DNA from: GAS188 sp963713805
Lineage (GTDB): Bacteria; Pseudomonadota; Alphaproteobacteria; Rhizobiales; Beijerinckiaceae
Assembly (NCBI GenBank): GCA_963713805.1
Contig: CAVQNF010000011.1
Span: 71,189-135,188 of the forward strand
Reading direction: 5' to 3'
Length of the DNA: 64,000 nt
Position numbers and translations under genes: made by a program. Below, one piece after another: positions 8,674 to 18,090 of this stretch. The notes under the pieces are model-generated. The model saw only the letters and a program-made list of their open reading frames with translations, did no database searches and was not told the origin of the DNA. The number at the start of each line of letters is the position of its first letter. Position 1 is the stretch's first letter.

Positions 8674-10176
8674 ATGTCAGGCAACGCCGGCGTATCGGGC
8701 GCACATTCTTCCGCACTCGGCGGCAAGGCTCTCGGATTGGACGGCACCGCATTCAACACGGCAGGTCTGGAAAATCTTTCCGTCCTGCTGTTTTGGATCG
8801 CGGCCGGCGAGTTCGTCACGGTCGCGGCGACCGCTTACGCGACGAGCCTGAGCTACAGCTACCTCGTTCTGCAGGCATGGCCTCCGAGCGTGACCTATGT
8901 GTCGGCCGCCCTGTTCATCGCCTCGCTCGTCCTGCTCGTCTCTCTTGCGTTTCGCCACTATGTCAGCTTCCAGACGCTGCCGCTGCATCGCTTCTTGTGG
9001 AACGGTATCGGGGCCGTCGCCCTGGCCTTCTCCTTTTTTCTCTCGACCTTGTTTTTGCTCAAGGTGACCGAGGAATACTCACGAGCCACTTTTTTCATCC
9101 AGCTTGTCGCCGTCACGGTGGCGGTCCTCGCGCTTCGCACCATCGGTCATGGCAGGATTCAGGCCGCGATCGCGGCCGGACGCATCGAGGCGCGCCGCGC
9201 GATTCTCATCGGCAGCCGGGCGCGGCAGGGCAAGATCGGCAAGCGCCTGAGAGAAGCGGGTGTGCGTGTCGTCGGCTCGTTGCCGTTTCCGAGCAGCGCT
9301 TTTCCGAACGCTCATGAGAGCGCGAGTTCCGACGAGCCGCGTTTCGATCGCGATGAGGCGCGCCGCATGATCGAGCTTTGCCGCGCTCAAAAGGCCGACG
9401 ACGTGGTCATCCTGGCGACGGCCAGCGAGCTTCGCGCCTCGGCGCGGCTTGCCGATGTCTTCTCGGAGCTTCCCGTCGCGCTGCACATGATCCCGGTCGA
9501 TGCCGAGGATGTCCTGAGCTCGGCTCAGCTCGGAGAGCTCGGGGCGCTGGTCACCATCCAGCTCCTGCATCCGCCGCTCTCCTGCGTTCATCGCGTCCTG
9601 AAGCGGCTCTTCGATCTCGCCGCGGCAGGCATCGGACTGCTCCTCCTGTCGCCGCTCCTCATCCTGGTCGCCATCGCCATCAAGCTCGATTCGCGAGGTC
9701 CCGTTTTCTTTCGCCAGACACGCCACGGCTACAACAACGAGACCATTCGCGTCCTCAAGTTCCGTTCGATGACCACCACCGAGGACGGATATGCGTTCAG
9801 CCAAGCGAAGAGGGACGATCCTCGCGTCACGCGCATCGGACAGTTGCTGCGGCGCTCGAACCTCGACGAGTTGCCGCAGCTGCTCAACGTGCTCACCGGC
9901 GAAATGTCGATCGTCGGCCCCAGGCCCCATCCCGTCGCCCTGAACCGGATATTCGAAGAGCACATTTCCCCCTTCTCGCGCCGGCACAACGTGAAGCCCG
10001 GGATCACCGGATGGGCCCAGGTCAACGGTCACCGCGGCCAGACCGACACTTTGGAGAAGATGCAGCGCCGCTTCGAATGCGACCTCTACTACATCGAAAA
10101 CTGGTCATTTTTGCTCGATGTGAAAATCATCCTCATGACCCTGTTCTCAAAATCAGCCTATAGGAATGCGTTCTGA
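8674..10176 (+). CDS. Polyprenyl glycosylphosphotransferase (initiating sugar-phosphate transferase)
   Basis: This intact 500-residue membrane enzyme would move a hexose-1-phosphate onto undecaprenyl phosphate and so start a repeat unit. Four to five hydrophobic segments occupy residues 30-160, a CoA-binding-like cytosolic domain follows, and the C-terminal 200 residues are the catalytic bacterial sugar transferase domain. Key motifs are a membrane re-entrant helix after KRLFDLAA, FFRQTRHGYNN, VLKFRSM, LRRSNLDELPQLLNVLTG, SIVGPRPHPVALN and KPGITGWAQVNGHRG. Length and layout fit the WbaP/WcaJ/PssY type rather than the short ExoY. A GGAGG lies 5 bases before ATG 8674, which decides the start over the in-frame GTG at 8668. 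The acceptor sugar is not readable. Confidence 0.9.
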   Translation: MSGNAGVSGAHSSALGGKALGLDGTAFNTAGLENLSVLLFWIAAGEFVTVAATAYATSLSYSYLVLQAWPPSVTYVSAALFIASLVLLVSLAFRHYVSFQTLPLHRFLWNGIGAVALAFSFFLSTLFLLKVTEEYSRATFFIQLVAVTVAVLALRTIGHGRIQAAIAAGRIEARRAILIGSRARQGKIGKRLREAGVRVVGSLPFPSSAFPNAHESASSDEPRFDRDEARRMIELCRAQKADDVVILATASELRASARLADVFSELPVALHMIPVDAEDVLSSAQLGELGALVTIQLLHPPLSCVHRVLKRLFDLAAAGIGLLLLSPLLILVAIAIKLDSRGPVFFRQTRHGYNNETIRVLKFRSMTTTEDGYAFSQAKRDDPRVTRIGQLLRRSNLDELPQLLNVLTGEMSIVGPRPHPVALNRIFEEHISPFSRRHNVKPGITGWAQVNGHRGQTDTLEKMQRRFECDLYYIENWSFLLDVKIILMTLFSKSAYRNAF

Positions 10177-10200
10177 CGCCCGGGCTAGCGGGAGGTTTTC

Positions 10201-10620
10201 ATGGCTTCACATGCATTCCACCTGTCGATGTGCTGCGGCGACCTCGAAAAGACGCGACGCTTCTACAAAGACGTTCTCGGCCTCGAAGAGCGCCGTAGCA
10301 CGCCCACATCGATCCACATCGACTTTTACGGCAGCCAACTCACTCTGCATCAGGTTCCCGGCTACGACGCCGGGAACATCCATCGCGAAGTGGACGCCGA
10401 GGATGTTGCCGTGCCTCACTATGGGGCGGGCTTGAGCCAGCCCGAGTTTCATGCGGCTGCGAAGCGTCTCAAGGATGCCGGCGTCGCGTTTTTTCAGGAG
10501 CCGCACGTGCGCTTCAAGGGCAAGCCGCACGAGCAATGGGTGCTGTTCGTCTTCGACCCTTCAAATAACGCTATCGAGCTGAAGTCGTTCATCAACGTCC
10601 GGCAGGGGGAGTGGATCTAA
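10201..10620 (+). CDS. VOC (glyoxalase/dioxygenase-fold) family protein
   Basis: A 139-residue intact protein has the paired beta-alpha-beta-beta-beta layout of the vicinal oxygen chelate fold. It starts HAFHLSMCCGDLEKTRRFYK, then VLGLEERR, IHIDFYGSQLTLHQ, a middle helix PEFHAAAKRLKDAGVAFF, and ends QWVLFVFDPSNNAIELKSF. Candidate metal ligands are the histidines near residues 5 and 55 and the glutamate in NAIELK. Members act on lactoylglutathione, antibiotics or aromatic diols, and the substrate cannot be chosen here. It sits 25 bases after the glycosyltransferase stop and may share its transcript, but nothing ties it to glycan synthesis. Confidence 0.82.
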   Translation: MASHAFHLSMCCGDLEKTRRFYKDVLGLEERRSTPTSIHIDFYGSQLTLHQVPGYDAGNIHREVDAEDVAVPHYGAGLSQPEFHAAAKRLKDAGVAFFQEPHVRFKGKPHEQWVLFVFDPSNNAIELKSFINVRQGEWI

Positions 10621-10821
10621 CCCGGATCGCCGCTCCCTTGCCCAGCCTGCAGGCGGAAAAGCCGATGCGGCAGCCTCGCTCCGAGGCAAGCCGAAGGAGG
10701 CAGCCGTCGCGATCCACCAAGAGGCGAGACGAAGGTCGGTGCGATCTCGTCGCCGCCGCTCCTTCGCGGCGAGCTGCCCCGCGCATTTTCGCTTCCTCCG
10801 GAACCCCATAGGATCGCAGGC

Positions 10822-12107
10822 ATGACCCGACCACGTCATTTTGCGGGGCGCCATTTCCTGCAGATCCCCGGCCCCACCCCTGTGCCCGACCGCATCTTGC
10901 GGGCGATCAGCTATCCGCCGATCGATCATCGCGGGCCGGAGTTTCAGAAACTCGGCCGCGCGGTGCTCACCGGCATCAAGTCGGTGTTCAAGACCACCTC
11001 GCCCGTCATGATCCATGCCAGCTCCGGCACAGGCGCCTTGGAGGCTGCGCTCGTCAACGTCCTGTCGCCCGGCGACAAGGTGCTGATGTTCGAGACGGGA
11101 CATTTTGCCGCCCTGTGGAAGAACATGGCGCACAACCTCGGCCTTGAACCCGAACTCATCGCTTCCAATTGGCGCGTCGGCGCCGATCCGGCCGCGATCG
11201 AGGCGCGGCTGCGCCAGGACAAAACGCACGCCGTAAAGGCCGTGTGCATCGTCCACAACGAAACCTCGACCGGCTGCGTGTCTCCTATACGCGCCATGCG
11301 CCAGGCGATCGATGCGGCGAAGCACCCCGCCCTTCTCGTCGTCGACACGCGTCTCGTCGCTGGCCGCGATCGACTATCGTCATGACGAATGGGGCGTCGA
11401 CATCACCGTCGCCAGCTCGCAGAAGGGCTTGATGATGCCGCCGGGCCTGTCCTTCACGGCGGTTTCGGCAAGGGCAGTCGAGGCCGCCGGGCGCGCCGGG
11501 CTGCCGCGTCATTATTTCGACTGGCGCGCGATGCTGCAGTCGAACGCGCAGGGGTATTTTCCCTTCACGCCGGGCACCAACTTGCTCTTCGGCTTGAAGG
11601 AGGCGATCGAGATGCTGCACGAAGAGGGGCTCGACAACGTGTTCGCGCGCCACGATCGGCATGCCGAGGCGACGCGCCGCGCGGTGCGCGCCTGGGGGCT
11701 CGAGGTCTGGTGCAGCGAGCCCGAGCATTGCTCATCCTCCCTCACGGCCGCGCTGATGCCCAAGGGGCACAGCGCCGACAAGGTGCGCGAGACCGCGTTG
11801 GCGCATTTCGACATTTCGCTCGGCACCGGCCTCTCCAGGCTCGCCGATAAGGTGTTCCGCATCGCCCATTTGGGCGACACCAACGACCTCACCATCCTCG
11901 GCGCGCTCGCAGGCGTCGAGATGGCACTCGATATCTCGCGAGGTGCCACACCGGCCGGGCGGCGTTCAGGCCGCCATGAGCTATCTCGCAGGCGCCGCTC
12001 GTGGTCGCGACGATGCAGTGGCGCCATCGAGCACGTTTAGGGGGGCGAGCAACGTCGTGGCGCCGTTGCTAACAATCGTCGCGCGTGATCGATTAATAAC
12101 GGCTTGA
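10822..12107 (+). CDS. Serine-glyoxylate / alanine-glyoxylate aminotransferase, PLP class V (frameshifted)
   Basis: The protein starts HFAGRHFLQIPGPTPVPDRI, the family's opening, and continues through IDHRGPEF, HASSGTGALEAALVNVL and VHNETSTGCVSPI. An indel near 11350 joins VVDT to SSLAAIDYRHDEWGVDI, followed by SSQKGLMMPPG with the PLP-binding lysine. The rest is intact to FRIAHLGDTND. A second indel near 11930 is needed to reach the C-terminus EVPHRPGGVQAAMSYLAG and a stop at 12105-12107. Such enzymes transfer the amino group of serine or alanine to glyoxylate, and in methylotrophs they serve the serine cycle. Which donor is used cannot be told. The expected length of about 400 residues is met. 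Confidence 0.8.
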
Positions 12108-12300
12108 TCTGGCTTCAATTTTTTGCGGTTATCGAGTATTAGAATTTGCAGAAAAACAGATGGTGAGGGCTGTTTTCTTGCGATTTGGGATACCACTTCG
12201 CCCGAATTTCTGATTCACTTCTTCGGGTGATTTGGCTCGGAGGATGTGATGTCGCAGCCACGGGGATGATCGTCAAAAAGAATCTGTTCCGGCGCCGGGC

Positions 12301-12410
12301 CCCCACCCTCCGCTTGTGGTGCGGCTGATGGCGGGACTGCTGATCCTCAAACACATGCATTTGATCCTCAAATACATGCATTCGCTTTCCGACGAGGCGC
12401 CCGCGGAGAT
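12301..12410 (+). mobile_element. IS5-type transposase fragment
   Basis: Plus-strand text reads PPLVVRLMAGLLILKHMH and then SLSDEAPAEM. It matches the N-terminal part of the transposase at the right end of the window (PPLPTRLMAGLTILKYTYDLSDEELC). Inside the fragment a 21-base unit is doubled, giving LILKHMH-LILKYMH. No catalytic part remains. The flanks 12108-12300 and 12411-12466 hold no recognised gene. Confidence 0.6.
12341..12382 (+). repeat. 21-bp tandem duplication in IS remnant
   Basis: TGATCCTCAAACACATGCAT and TGATCCTCAAATACATGCAT (each followed by one T) lie side by side with a single base difference. The doubling sits inside transposase-derived coding text and is in frame. Confidence 0.85.
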
Positions 12411-12466
12411 GCGTGCAGCCACAGCCGAAAAAGGTAAATCGACCGTGGTTGACGGATAACTCTATC

Positions 12467-13375
12467 TTAGTTTTTTCGCATGAAGAAATACCTAATCGCT
12501 CCCCACACGTAACAGGCTACTTTGTGCTTGTGGGAAAAACCGATGTCTGGCAAATAAGTGTTGCTGCCAGTAATAATCTCTTTCAGCGCATTTTTGCAAT
12601 CCCAATAGAATGGTCGGCAGAGATCTGGATGCTTGAACAGGTATCGCGCGTATAGAGCCCCATTGGCGGTCATGTACCGACGAAGGAGCGTTTGGCCGAC
12701 GGTGCTGCCCTTTCTGCCGTGGTAGTGGAAAACCGTCATGTCTGGGACATACTCAAGCGTCGCACCGGCAAGATAGGCGCGATAAAAGAAATCGGTGTCA
12801 CCGCCTGACCGCATGCGTGCGCCGGTGCCAAAGTCCTCGTCGAAAGCCCCTAGGCGTTCAACGAGTTCGCGGCGCATTGTCATGTTGCACCCATGAATAT
12901 GCCCGCTAATGCGGTAGTGCTTTGCCGAGTTGTCCTTACGGCTCCAGCGCATGAGAGTGGGGGTCGTGTTAACCGTGAGCGGCAAGTCAGCGGGGTCGCC
13001 CAGCTCGATCCGGCCGCCCCGCAATATGAGCTCGGTATCTCCAGCGTCGTGCCGCAGCAACTGCGTGACATATTCCCTGCTCAACTGGCAATCGTCATCG
13101 GTGAATGCGAGTAGGTCGCCGCGCGCCGCGCGAAGCGCACAGTTAAGAGCACGCGACAGGCCCGCTTTTGGCTGGGTTAGCAGTTGCACAGGAACGGAGC
13201 ACGCGGCCGCCCACGCTTTGATGACGGCTGTCGTGTCATCCGTCGAACCGTTATCGACAACCACGATTTCCGCATCGACGGGCGCAGCATTGGCCAAGGC
13301 TGCTGAGATGAAGTCCAAACATCCAGCGAGAGCATGCGCCCGGTTTCTGGTGGCAACAATGATCGATAGCTTCAT
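12467..13375 (-). CDS. GT2-family glycosyltransferase
   Basis: The intact 302-residue protein is a GT-A fold transferase with the N-terminal nucleotide-sugar site KLSIIVATRNRAHALAGCL, AEIVVVDNGSTDDT, and the metal-binding triad in LLAFTDDDCQLSREY. A conserved GGDTDFFYRAYLAGATLEYV segment corresponds to the ED/GD acceptor loop. It is cytosolic, adding one sugar to a lipid-linked chain from a UDP- or dTDP-sugar; donor and acceptor are unknown. GC is lower than in the neighbouring genes, as is common for glycan islands gained by transfer. It stands alone, with an IS remnant downstream and a 600-base non-coding gap upstream. Confidence 0.88.
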   Translation of the reverse strand: MKLSIIVATRNRAHALAGCLDFISAALANAAPVDAEIVVVDNGSTDDTTAVIKAWAAACSVPVQLLTQPKAGLSRALNCALRAARGDLLAFTDDDCQLSREYVTQLLRHDAGDTELILRGGRIELGDPADLPLTVNTTPTLMRWSRKDNSAKHYRISGHIHGCNMTMRRELVERLGAFDEDFGTGARMRSGGDTDFFYRAYLAGATLEYVPDMTVFHYHGRKGSTVGQTLLRRYMTANGALYARYLFKHPDLCRPFYWDCKNALKEIITGSNTYLPDIGFSHKHKVACYVWGAIRYFFMRKN

Positions 13376-13986
13376 GGCTACCGAGGATTGTTCTCGCTGC
13401 GGTAGCCGCGGAAAGCTCCGACATTCCTCACGCTGAGCCTAACTAAGATGAGCAGACGATGATTCAAAATGTAAGAGCCCGCGCCGATGCGATTGAAGCG
13501 ACGACCTATATAGCATTAGCTGAGCACCGGAGGTATATAGGCATCTTTGATTACCAAATGGTAGCGCTCCCAATGCATTCTATTGTGTTGAAACTAGTTC
13601 GTGTGCGTGACGGTTAAGGCTCGCCGACCCAAAATCGGGTTCGTCGAGCTGGCGCCAAAGGGCTGGTGGAGGTTGATCTAAACCACAGCTGGCGAAACGT
13701 GGTTTGAATACAGTGGTTTATTGGGTGAATGTGGCGTGCGGTGCTAACCAGTTTGTGAACGAAAGCGTCGCACCCATCCCTTGGCGAGCGCGACGCGATG
13801 CGGGCACGGACATTCTCGGGAGCAGCGCGACATTCCGCGACCGGATCTTCTGAAAAGGATGATTTCCGCTGCCGAAACGTTATCCGAAGACCCCCCATTC
13901 GTTCGGGTGGGATCTATATGAAATTGATGGACAAGCCCTCTTACCGGCTTGGCTTTGGAATCAGGCTGATCTGCGCTCCCATACGC
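13376..13986. other. AT-richer intergenic region
   Basis: No gene is recognised on either strand. The 13440-13620 part is AT-rich and probably carries the promoter of the minus-strand glycosyltransferase. The right end leads into repeat copy B. Confidence 0.35.
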
Positions 13987-14045
13987 CTCTTTGTTTTGTC
14001 GCATAATCTTATCACAAAAATATTTCCCATTTTTGTGAATCATAC
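13987..14045 (+). repeat. Palindromic intergenic repeat, copy B
   Basis: CTCTTTGTTTTGTCGCATAA is followed by the hairpin CACAAAAAT-ATTTCCC-ATTTTTGTG and AATCATACTCC. It aligns over about 58 bases with copy A at 6490. The stem bases differ in pairs, so the pairing is conserved. Confidence 0.75.
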
Positions 14046-14061
14046 TCCACGACAAGGCCGC

Positions 14062-14854
14062 CTACCTCGGCACTTCCAGCGCATGATCTAAATTCGAAGC
14101 CTCATGAAAATCGTTTCCGGAAGGGCTTTGATGAGCGACCATGATCACCAGCCAGACAGGTTTCACATAAACGACCTCACGCGGCTTCTCGACCACGGCG
14201 CGAAAGATGGCTTCCGCCACCTGCTTCGCTTCAGCGGTCAGGACACTCGGGAGCGCCATTCCCTTCGTCATGCGTGTGCGAACGAAGCCCGGCAGGATGG
14301 TGATCACGCGAATCTCGGTTTTTCCAAAACGGTTTCGCAAGCCCGAGAGGAAGGCCGTGAATCCGGCTTTGCCGGCGCCGTAAACGTAATTGGTCGCGCG
14401 ACCGCGTTCGCCTGCGACAGAGCTTACGCCGATGATCGTCCCCGTTCCCCGCGCCGCGAGACGTTCAGCGAAGACGCCGAGGATCAGCGCGGGTCCCTCG
14501 AAATTGGAGCGGATGACGCTGCTCGCATGACGCGATGTCGGTTTCGGCGAGGCGCTGGGTGCCGAGAAGACCGATGACGCAGAGGATCGCGTCGGGCAAG
14601 GCCGGGCAGGTCATCGGCGAAAGCTTCGAACGAGCCGCTCGTCGAGAATGTCGAGCGCATGGATCGAGACCGTCGCGCCCGTTCGGGCGCCGATGTCATC
14701 GGCCTCTCGCCGCAAGGCCTCAAGATCGCGGCCCGCAAGAAGATGCGCCACCCGGCCGCGGCGAAGCGAAGCGCGCTGGCACGACCGATGTCGGAGCTGC
14801 CGCCGAGGACGAGAAGCGATCTTCGCTGCCTCGTTCTCAGATGGTCCGATCATA
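14062..14854 (-). CDS. DprE2-like decaprenylphosphoryl-keto-ribose reductase, SDR family (frameshifted)
   Basis: The reading starts at about 14854, overlapping the end of the DprE1-like gene. In successive frames it gives VLGGSSDIGRASALRFAAAG (NAD site with the GGSSDIG form typical of DprE2), ATVSIHALDILDE, and a C-terminal ITILPGFVRTRMTKGMALPS followed by a membrane-leaning tail. The C-terminal third (14062-14340) is intact; the N-terminal two thirds need three or more indels. DprE2 reduces the 2-keto intermediate made by DprE1 to polyprenyl-phospho-arabinose on the inner face of the membrane. Position directly after a DprE1-like gene supports the call. The sequence text is conserved between shifts, so the gene is probably intact in the organism. 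Confidence 0.7.
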
Positions 14855-16192
14855 TGCCGAGCCGCTCCGACAGGCGCGAGGCGATACGCTCGGCGCGCGC
14901 CGATTTGCCGCCTGATCTCGCGAAAACGTTGAAGATTCGGATATCCGGCTTCGAAGGTGGCGCGCGATTGGCGCGCGTCCTTGGCGAGATAGATGCGGCC
15001 GCCCGGCCGCCGTGACCAGGCGGTCGATTTCGTCGAGGAAGACGAAGATGTCCTTGTCCAGGGCAAAATCGAGCGCGAGCGTGAATCCTTTGCTTGGAAA
15101 CGACATCAGCCCGGTGGAAGACGGACCGAGCTTTTTCAACACGGCGAGGAAGGAGGCGTTGCCGCGCGCCGCGATGCGATCGAGAATCTCGCCGATCGTA
15201 TCTTGCGCCTGTTCGGCCGGCACGACGCATTGATGCTGAAGGAAGCCGTTCGCGCCATAGATCCGGTTCCAATCGCGAACCGCATCGAGCGGAAAGAAGA
15301 ACGCATCGGATGCTGTTCAGAAATGGTCTTCCGGCCGCCGACGCGCCCTTTCGAAAATAGGCTTCGTTGAAGGCCGCGACACTCCAACGGTTGAGCGTGA
15401 GACGCGGCAAGTCCCAAGGCACCGCAAGGCGCGCCACTCGTCGCCCGGGAAAGAGCGGGGCGCCGGGCGTGAGCGCCTCGACATCGCTTCTTGAGCGCAT
15501 GTTCTCCGAGATGGATCAGCGAGCGGCCAAGCGCGCTGCCTTTCGCCAGGCAATCGATCCATGCGGCCGAATAGGTCGCATCGTCATGTTTCGACAAGAG
15601 CGGCGAGCGCGCAGGCGAGATCTGGGCGACAACCGTGTTTTGCCGGATCCATCCCGTCTCGACACGGGAGAGCCGAAAGGTTGCGCTCAAGATCGTGCCG
15701 GTGAGACCCATGCCGCCGAGCGTCGCCGTCGAAGAGGTCGGGATATTGCCTGGCGGAACAGGTGACGACGCTCCCGTCGGGCATGGCCAGGGACAAAGCT
15801 CTCGACATGCTCGCCGAAGCTGCCGGCGCCATGATGATTCTTGCCGTGGACGTCCGCCGCGATCATTCCTCCGACGGTCACGAGTTTGGTTCCCGGAACG
15901 ACGGGCGGAAAAAAGCCATGCGGAAGAAATGCCGCGATGATGTCCGAGAGCAGAACGCCCGCCTCGACGGTCAATCGGCCGCTCGCACGATCGAAGCTGC
16001 AAAAGCGGTCGAGTTCGCGCAACGAGAGGCAGGACGATCATGCCGATGGCGGCGTCGCCATAGGCGCGACCATTGCCCCGCGCGCACAAATCCCGTGAGG
16101 TCCTCCTGCAAGCGGGCGGCCTCGACGATCGACCTCGGCTCGATGAGCGCCACCTCGAACCGAGGGTAACGGCCCCAGCCGGTCACTTCCAT
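14850..16192 (-). CDS. DprE1-like FAD-dependent polyprenylphosphoryl-ribose oxidase (frameshifted)
   Basis: The N-terminus EVTGWGRYPRFEVALIEP starts at 16192, overlapping the GtrA stop. Shifted segments then give the FAD-binding text GNGRAYGDAAIG, VEAGVLLSDIIAAFLPHGFF and VGGMIAADVHGKNHHGAGSF. They continue with GGMGLTGTILSATFRLSRVE, LNRWSVAAFNEAYF and FLQHQCVVP, then LGPSSTGLMSFPSKGFTLAL and RIYLAKDARQSRATFEAGYP. These follow the whole length of DprE1 in order. The enzyme oxidises the 2-OH of polyprenyl-phospho-ribose. Five or more indels are needed to join the parts. Alditol oxidases share the fold, but the HGKNHH block and the DprE2 and UbiA neighbours point to DprE1. The downstream DprE2-like gene overlaps its stop. 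Confidence 0.78.
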
Positions 16193-16626
16193 GTTTTGGC
16201 CCTTCGATCGAAGGTGAAATTGCGATCGAGAAGATACTTGGCGAAATTGCCGATCGCTAGTCCGATGACGGCGCCGAGATATTTGGCGAAGTCGGTGCCT
16301 CCGATTTTCCAGAACGCGACTTCAAAACTCCAGAAGACCAGGGTCATCGTCACGCTGAATGAACCGTAGAGGAAGATTTTTCGAACCTCTCGCCGGGCAC
16401 CCCCGTAATCGTCGAAGAATATCCAATTCTTGTCGAAAATATATTTTAAAATAAAACCGACAGCGGTGCCAATCAATATTGATGTCGCCAGAGGTTCCAC
16501 AGTCGAAAATCTGAATACCACCGCTTGTGTCAGGAGATTCGCGATGCCAGCTACGATCGCGAACAAAACATAGCGCACGGAAAGACTGAGCGAGAGGACG
16601 ATGGAGGACAGGTTCGCGCAACGCAC
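16183..16626 (-). CDS. GtrA-like membrane protein of the Dpr operon
   Basis: The text VRYVLFAIVAGIANLLTQAV and the ending AIGNFAKYLLDRNFTFDRR are typical of the GtrA/DPMS family, small proteins with four membrane helices thought to help move or bind polyprenyl-phospho-sugars. ILIGTAVGFILKYIFDKNWI forms the middle. A GTG near 16626 is the likely start. However, the reading frame runs without a stop from the UbiA gene upstream, so a natural UbiA-GtrA fusion cannot be excluded. In mycobacteria the GtrA-like Rv3789 also neighbours dprE1/dprE2. The stop overlaps the DprE1-like start by 10 bases. Confidence 0.72.
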   Translation of the reverse strand: MRCANLSSIVLSLSLSVRYVLFAIVAGIANLLTQAVVFRFSTVEPLATSILIGTAVGFILKYIFDKNWIFFDDYGGARREVRKIFLYGSFSVTMTLVFWSFEVAFWKIGGTDFAKYLGAVIGLAIGNFAKYLLDRNFTFDRRAKTWK

Positions 16627-18090
16627 CGCCTCGCAATCGAATTCAAATGGCGAGCGAACATGATCGAGTGCGATGCAGATGCTCGCCACGATGCTGATGC
16701 GGTCCTTCAGCGCGAAAACGATCGGATCGTCGTGCACCGGCCGGCGATGCGCCATCATCAGCATGCGGCTGAGCCAATACATCAGAACCGGGCACACGAG
16801 CCAAAGAAGCCTCGGATGGCGATAGAGGGAATGCACCGTGTCGGAGGAGATGTAGAGTGCGAAGACCGTCACGGCGTTGAAGCCGGCCGCGCCGGCCAAG
16901 GCGGCGACGATCTGCATGTCGCCCTGCTTGTAGTTGCGGTTGGTCGGGTCCGGCAGATCCCGATCGAGGCGCGTGGCAAGCTCGACGTAACGCTTGATCA
17001 AGGCCGAGCGACGTGAAGAGGAACATCGAAAAGGCGAGCAGCCATTCCGAAACCGTGACGCCGATGGCGGCGGCGCCTGCGATGACGCGAAGCGTGTAGA
17101 GCATCGCCAGCGCCACGATATCGACCAGCATCTTCTTCTTGAGCCAGACGCTGTAAGAGATCGTCAGCGGCGAAATACGCGAGAAGGATGCCAAGGAACG
17201 GCAGCGACACGAGCGCGGCGAGCGCGATCGCGCCAAAAAGCAGGATCGGAATGGCATAGAGCCCATGCAGGAGCGGATGGCGCCCGCCGCAAGGGGTCGC
17301 GTCCTCTTGGTCGGGTGTTCCCGGTCGGCGGAAAGATCGATGATGTCGTTGAAAATATAGGCGCTCGACGCACAAAGAGAGAATGCGATCACGGCGAGGA
17401 AACAATCGGCAAGGAACGACAGAAGATCGAATTTATGCGCCGTGAAGAGCGGCAGGAAGATGAGCGCGTTCTTGGCGTATTGATGAACTCGCGACGAGCT
17501 TCAGCCAGGTGCGAAACTCGGTCTTCGGCGAAGCGAGGAGATCGACGCGCGTCGCCTGCAAGGTTCTTCCGCAGTCGCGCCGCGTCCGCACGCCGATCCG
17601 TTTCGAGGCCATCGGCCCATACGTGCAGGTCGGCCCGGTCGTTGCCGATATAGTCGAAGCCGCCCTCGCCGAAGGTTTCGACCAAAAGACGCGCCTTGTT
17701 CGGACCCGAAAGGTTGGTGACCGCATCCGAGCCGAACCAGCCGGAGAAGAACCCGAAATGCTCGGCGACGACCGAGACGAAGCGTGCATTGCTAGCAGAC
17801 GCGATGTAGACCGGCCGACCGGCGCTTCACGGCATCACGAATATTTCTGAAGAACCGCGTCATCATAAGGAAGCGAAGCCGGATCGAGACTGACGCTTCG
17901 TGCCACGACATCCTTGAAGTGGGCCTTGCCGCGCAGAAGCGCGAAGAAATTAAGGATTACCGACGAGGGAGAGCTGACGAGCCGTCTGAAATAGCGCTTC
18001 GATGAGAAGGTCCGACCTGATAAGTGTGCCATCAAGGTCGACTACAAGCGGCACTTTGCCGTCGACAGTGTTAATCGTCGCGGCGGTCAT
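16627..18090 (-). CDS. HAD-UbiA fusion, phosphoribosyl-polyprenyl-phosphate synthase-like (frameshifted)
   Basis: ATG at 18090 opens KVPLVVDLDGTLIRSDLLIE, which carries HAD motif I (DxDGT). RPVYIASAS and GFDYIGNDRADLHVW cover the later HAD motifs. After about 220 residues a UbiA prenyltransferase follows: FSLCASSAYIFNDIIDLSAD, with the NDxxDxxxD metal site and HPTKRTRPLAAG, then KKMLVDIVALAMLYTLRVIA and helices ending in VFALKDRISIVASI. Five or more indels interrupt it. In mycobacteria the UbiA enzyme joins phosphoribose to decaprenyl phosphate, and a separate phosphatase removes the 5-phosphate. Here the HAD half could serve as that phosphatase, which is inference. The gene leads the operon with GtrA, DprE1 and DprE2. 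Confidence 0.75.

Noticed and set aside
9079..10032. 317-codon minus-strand open frame
   Set aside because: It is antisense to the glycosylphosphotransferase catalytic domain and has no recognisable product.
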